The position numbers were made by a program, and so were the translations under genes. Shown here in pieces: positions 62,314 to 64,000 of a stretch of DNA of 64,000 nt (the first letter of the stretch is position 1; each line of letters begins with the position of its first letter). The stretch spans positions 1-64,000 of the forward strand of contig JARLJR010000135.1 of the NCBI GenBank assembly GCA_031291095.1, written 5' to 3'. The DNA is from Legionella sp. Its GTDB lineage: Bacteria > Pseudomonadota > Gammaproteobacteria > Legionellales > Legionellaceae. Below the pieces are notes generated by a model that saw only the letters and a program-made list of their open reading frames with translations, was not told the DNA's origin and did not search any database.

Positions 62314-63768
62314 ATGGGTATTCTCGGTATCGTGCTTGGCTTGGCAATACTTATGTTTTTATCATTTCGTGGCTGGAGCATACTGCTGCTCGCTCCGACT
62401 GCTGCGTTGATTGCCGCTTTATTTGCAGGAGAGCATTTGCTTGCCCATTGGACGCAGACGTTTATGGGGGCAACCGCGCAGTTTCTTGCTCAATTTTTCC
62501 CTTTGTTTTTATTAGGCGCCCTATTCGGCAAATTGATGGATGATAGTGGTTCCGTCTCAGCAATTGCCGATTTTATGACGAGGCGACTGGGTAAGCAATA
62601 CGCCATCCTGGCAGTTGTGTTAGCTGGTGCGTTGATCACTTATGGCGGTGTGAGCTTGTTCGTTGCATTTTTTGTGCTTGCGCCAATGGCCCAAGCCTTA
62701 TTTCGTGCAGCAGCGATTCCGCGGCGCCTTATGCCCGCTACCATCGTATTAGGAACCTCCACATTCACGATGTCTGCCTTACCGGGCACGCCCTCTATTC
62801 AAAATGCGATCCCCATGCCATTTTTTAATACTACGCCATTTGCAGCTCCAGGCCTGGGAATCATTGCCTCGATTATCATGCTAGGATTTGGGTTATGGTG
62901 GCTTGGCAGAGCTGAAGCTGCGGCAAAACGCACAGGCGAACAATTCGGCGCAGGAGATTCGGTTCCGAGCGACAGCATCGCAACGGATCAACTGCTTCGA
63001 GAGCGCGCTACTAATGCGCGTGAATTCGATTTGGCCGAACTCAACCATGGATGCCATGGAAGCACTATGCCTTCTATTGGACTTGCCGTATTGCCTATTC
63101 TTGTGGTGATAGTTGTCAATTTTTTAATGTCTTTTGTGTTACTTCCCCACTTCGATGTGTCCTTTTTATCAAAAGAAAAATGGGGGCCCACAAGCCTTGC
63201 TGAGGTTGGTGGAGTCTGGGCTGTTGTTACGGCATTAGCCACAGCAATTCTGATTGTAATCATCACCAACCGTAAACGTCTACCTAATTTACGAGAAACT
63301 ATGGATGCCGGTGCGAATGCTTCGGTATTACCCGCTCTTAGTGTGGCGAGCCTAGTAGGTTTTGGTGCAGTGATCGCAGCGATGCCTGTGTTCGCTATTA
63401 TCCGTGAGGGCGTTTTAAATATCGGCGGTGGACTTCTGATTTCACTTTCAGCAGCAACCAATGTGCTTGCTGCATTAACAGGTTCTGCTACTGGAGGGCT
63501 GACCATTGCTCTTGATTCTCTTGGAGAAACCTTTTTAACTTTGGCCAATGCACAAGGGATCTCCCCTTCTTTATTGCATCGTGTCGCGGTGATTGGCTCA
63601 GGTACACTAGATAGCCTTCCTCACAATGGAGCCATCATAACGCTTCTTGCCGTTTGCCAATCATCTCATCGTGAAAGTTATTTCGATATTGTGGTACTTG
63701 GAATCATTGGGCCAATCATCGCGCTCATTACTGTCATTGGTCTTGGCTCAGCATTTGGCTCATTTTGA
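62314..63768 (+). CDS. GntP-family permease (gluconate/H+ or related anion symporter)
   Basis: A 484-residue membrane protein with about 12 hydrophobic segments and the GntP pattern FFVLAPMAQALFRAAAIPRRL, TSTFTMSALPGTPSIQN and SATGGLTIALDS. The substrate cannot be told from sequence (gluconate, citrate or hydroxybutyrate-like anion). The upstream 327 bases (61987-62313) hold no gene and no clear promoter. It may share an operon with the gene starting at 63818. Confidence 0.85.
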   Translation: MGILGIVLGLAILMFLSFRGWSILLLAPTAALIAALFAGEHLLAHWTQTFMGATAQFLAQFFPLFLLGALFGKLMDDSGSVSAIADFMTRRLGKQYAILAVVLAGALITYGGVSLFVAFFVLAPMAQALFRAAAIPRRLMPATIVLGTSTFTMSALPGTPSIQNAIPMPFFNTTPFAAPGLGIIASIIMLGFGLWWLGRAEAAAKRTGEQFGAGDSVPSDSIATDQLLRERATNAREFDLAELNHGCHGSTMPSIGLAVLPILVVIVVNFLMSFVLLPHFDVSFLSKEKWGPTSLAEVGGVWAVVTALATAILIVIITNRKRLPNLRETMDAGANASVLPALSVASLVGFGAVIAAMPVFAIIREGVLNIGGGLLISLSAATNVLAALTGSATGGLTIALDSLGETFLTLANAQGISPSLLHRVAVIGSGTLDSLPHNGAIITLLAVCQSSHRESYFDIVVLGIIGPIIALITVIGLGSAFGSF

Positions 63769-63817
63769 ATTGAATCAGATGAGTTTGTACCATTAGAAAA
63801 GCGCATTGGGAAATAAT

Positions 63818-64000
63818 ATGAAGGAATTACCACAAAATTTTATCGTAAAGATTCACGACCTCATCGATTTGGTCGTGGCTCCCAAACAAAATCCATTTTC
63901 CAACTACGAACCAGAATATACTGGAAAAGCGGCTTTACCGCACGCCATTCGCCGATGGGACTCTGCGGGATGCAAGGATTTTTCTAACATAATTATTCAT
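63818..64000 (+). CDS. Start of an unrecognised protein, cut by window edge
   Basis: The first 61 codons from ATG at 63818, reading MKELPQNFIVKIHDL onward. It is 49 bases after the permease gene, on the same strand. No signal peptide and no motif recognised. The 3' end lies outside the window. Confidence 0.6.
   Translation, partial: MKELPQNFIVKIHDLIDLVVAPKQNPFSNYEPEYTGKAALPHAIRRWDSAGCKDFSNIIIH

Overview
The window looks like a chromosomal segment of a Legionella species or a close relative. It is AT-rich and gammaproteobacterial. Housekeeping genes alternate with eukaryotic-like and Glu/Ser-tailed proteins typical of Dot/Icm (type IVB) effector candidates, and with many Legionella-type outer-membrane barrels. 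No transposase, integrase, CRISPR array or tRNA gene was recognised.

Layout. 1-145: promoter and leader of an rRNA operon that reads leftwards out of the window. 318-7600: envelope and cofactor block, lptD-surA-pdxA-folA on the minus strand, divergent from amgK-murU. 7710-17019: an unknown protein, fadE, a half-size ChrA, ppk, ldcA, and divergent epmB/efp. 17020-26764: dispersed repeats, two small exported proteins, SDR, phosphoribosyltransferases, aconitase, a glutathionyl-hydroquinone-reductase-like protein, and malic enzyme. 27054-33218: Ser/Thr protein kinase, beta-lactamase-like hydrolase, hypoxanthine-phosphoribosyltransferase-like protein, outer-membrane barrel and a secreted GH17-like glycosidase. 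33439-38629: ArsC/Spx-like protein, a DAACS-family transporter preceded by a leader ORF ending in five Cys codons, a Dyp peroxidase, a conserved unknown and a frameshifted gene. 38721-48074: SDR, hydrolase, flavin reductase, VanX-like dipeptidase, a protein with the SpvC/OspF active-site pattern, MltA, and an argE-porin pair. 48341-51174: a fused ferritin-like/E2-acyltransferase protein next to a squalene/phytoene-synthase-like enzyme. 51275-61971: membrane and barrel proteins, wrbA, a deleted SDR, a leucine-rich-repeat protein and a lipid-kinase-like protein. 62314-64000: GntP-type permease and the start of another gene.

Functional links. LptD and its chaperone SurA share a strand and lie opposite amgK-murU, which salvages cell-wall sugar; LdcA, MltA, VanX-like DdpX and the beta-lactamase-like hydrolase add further cell-wall functions. 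EpmB and EF-P are a modification enzyme and its target. The most interesting regulatory reading is a cysteine-sensing leader in front of a transporter whose substrate pocket lacks the acidic-side-chain arginine, in a genus known for needing cysteine. The most interesting effector reading is the SpvC/OspF-like protein at 42158-43561. The kinase, lipid-kinase-like, LRR and coiled-coil proteins are further effector candidates. All functions are inferred from reading the translated sequence; no database search was run.
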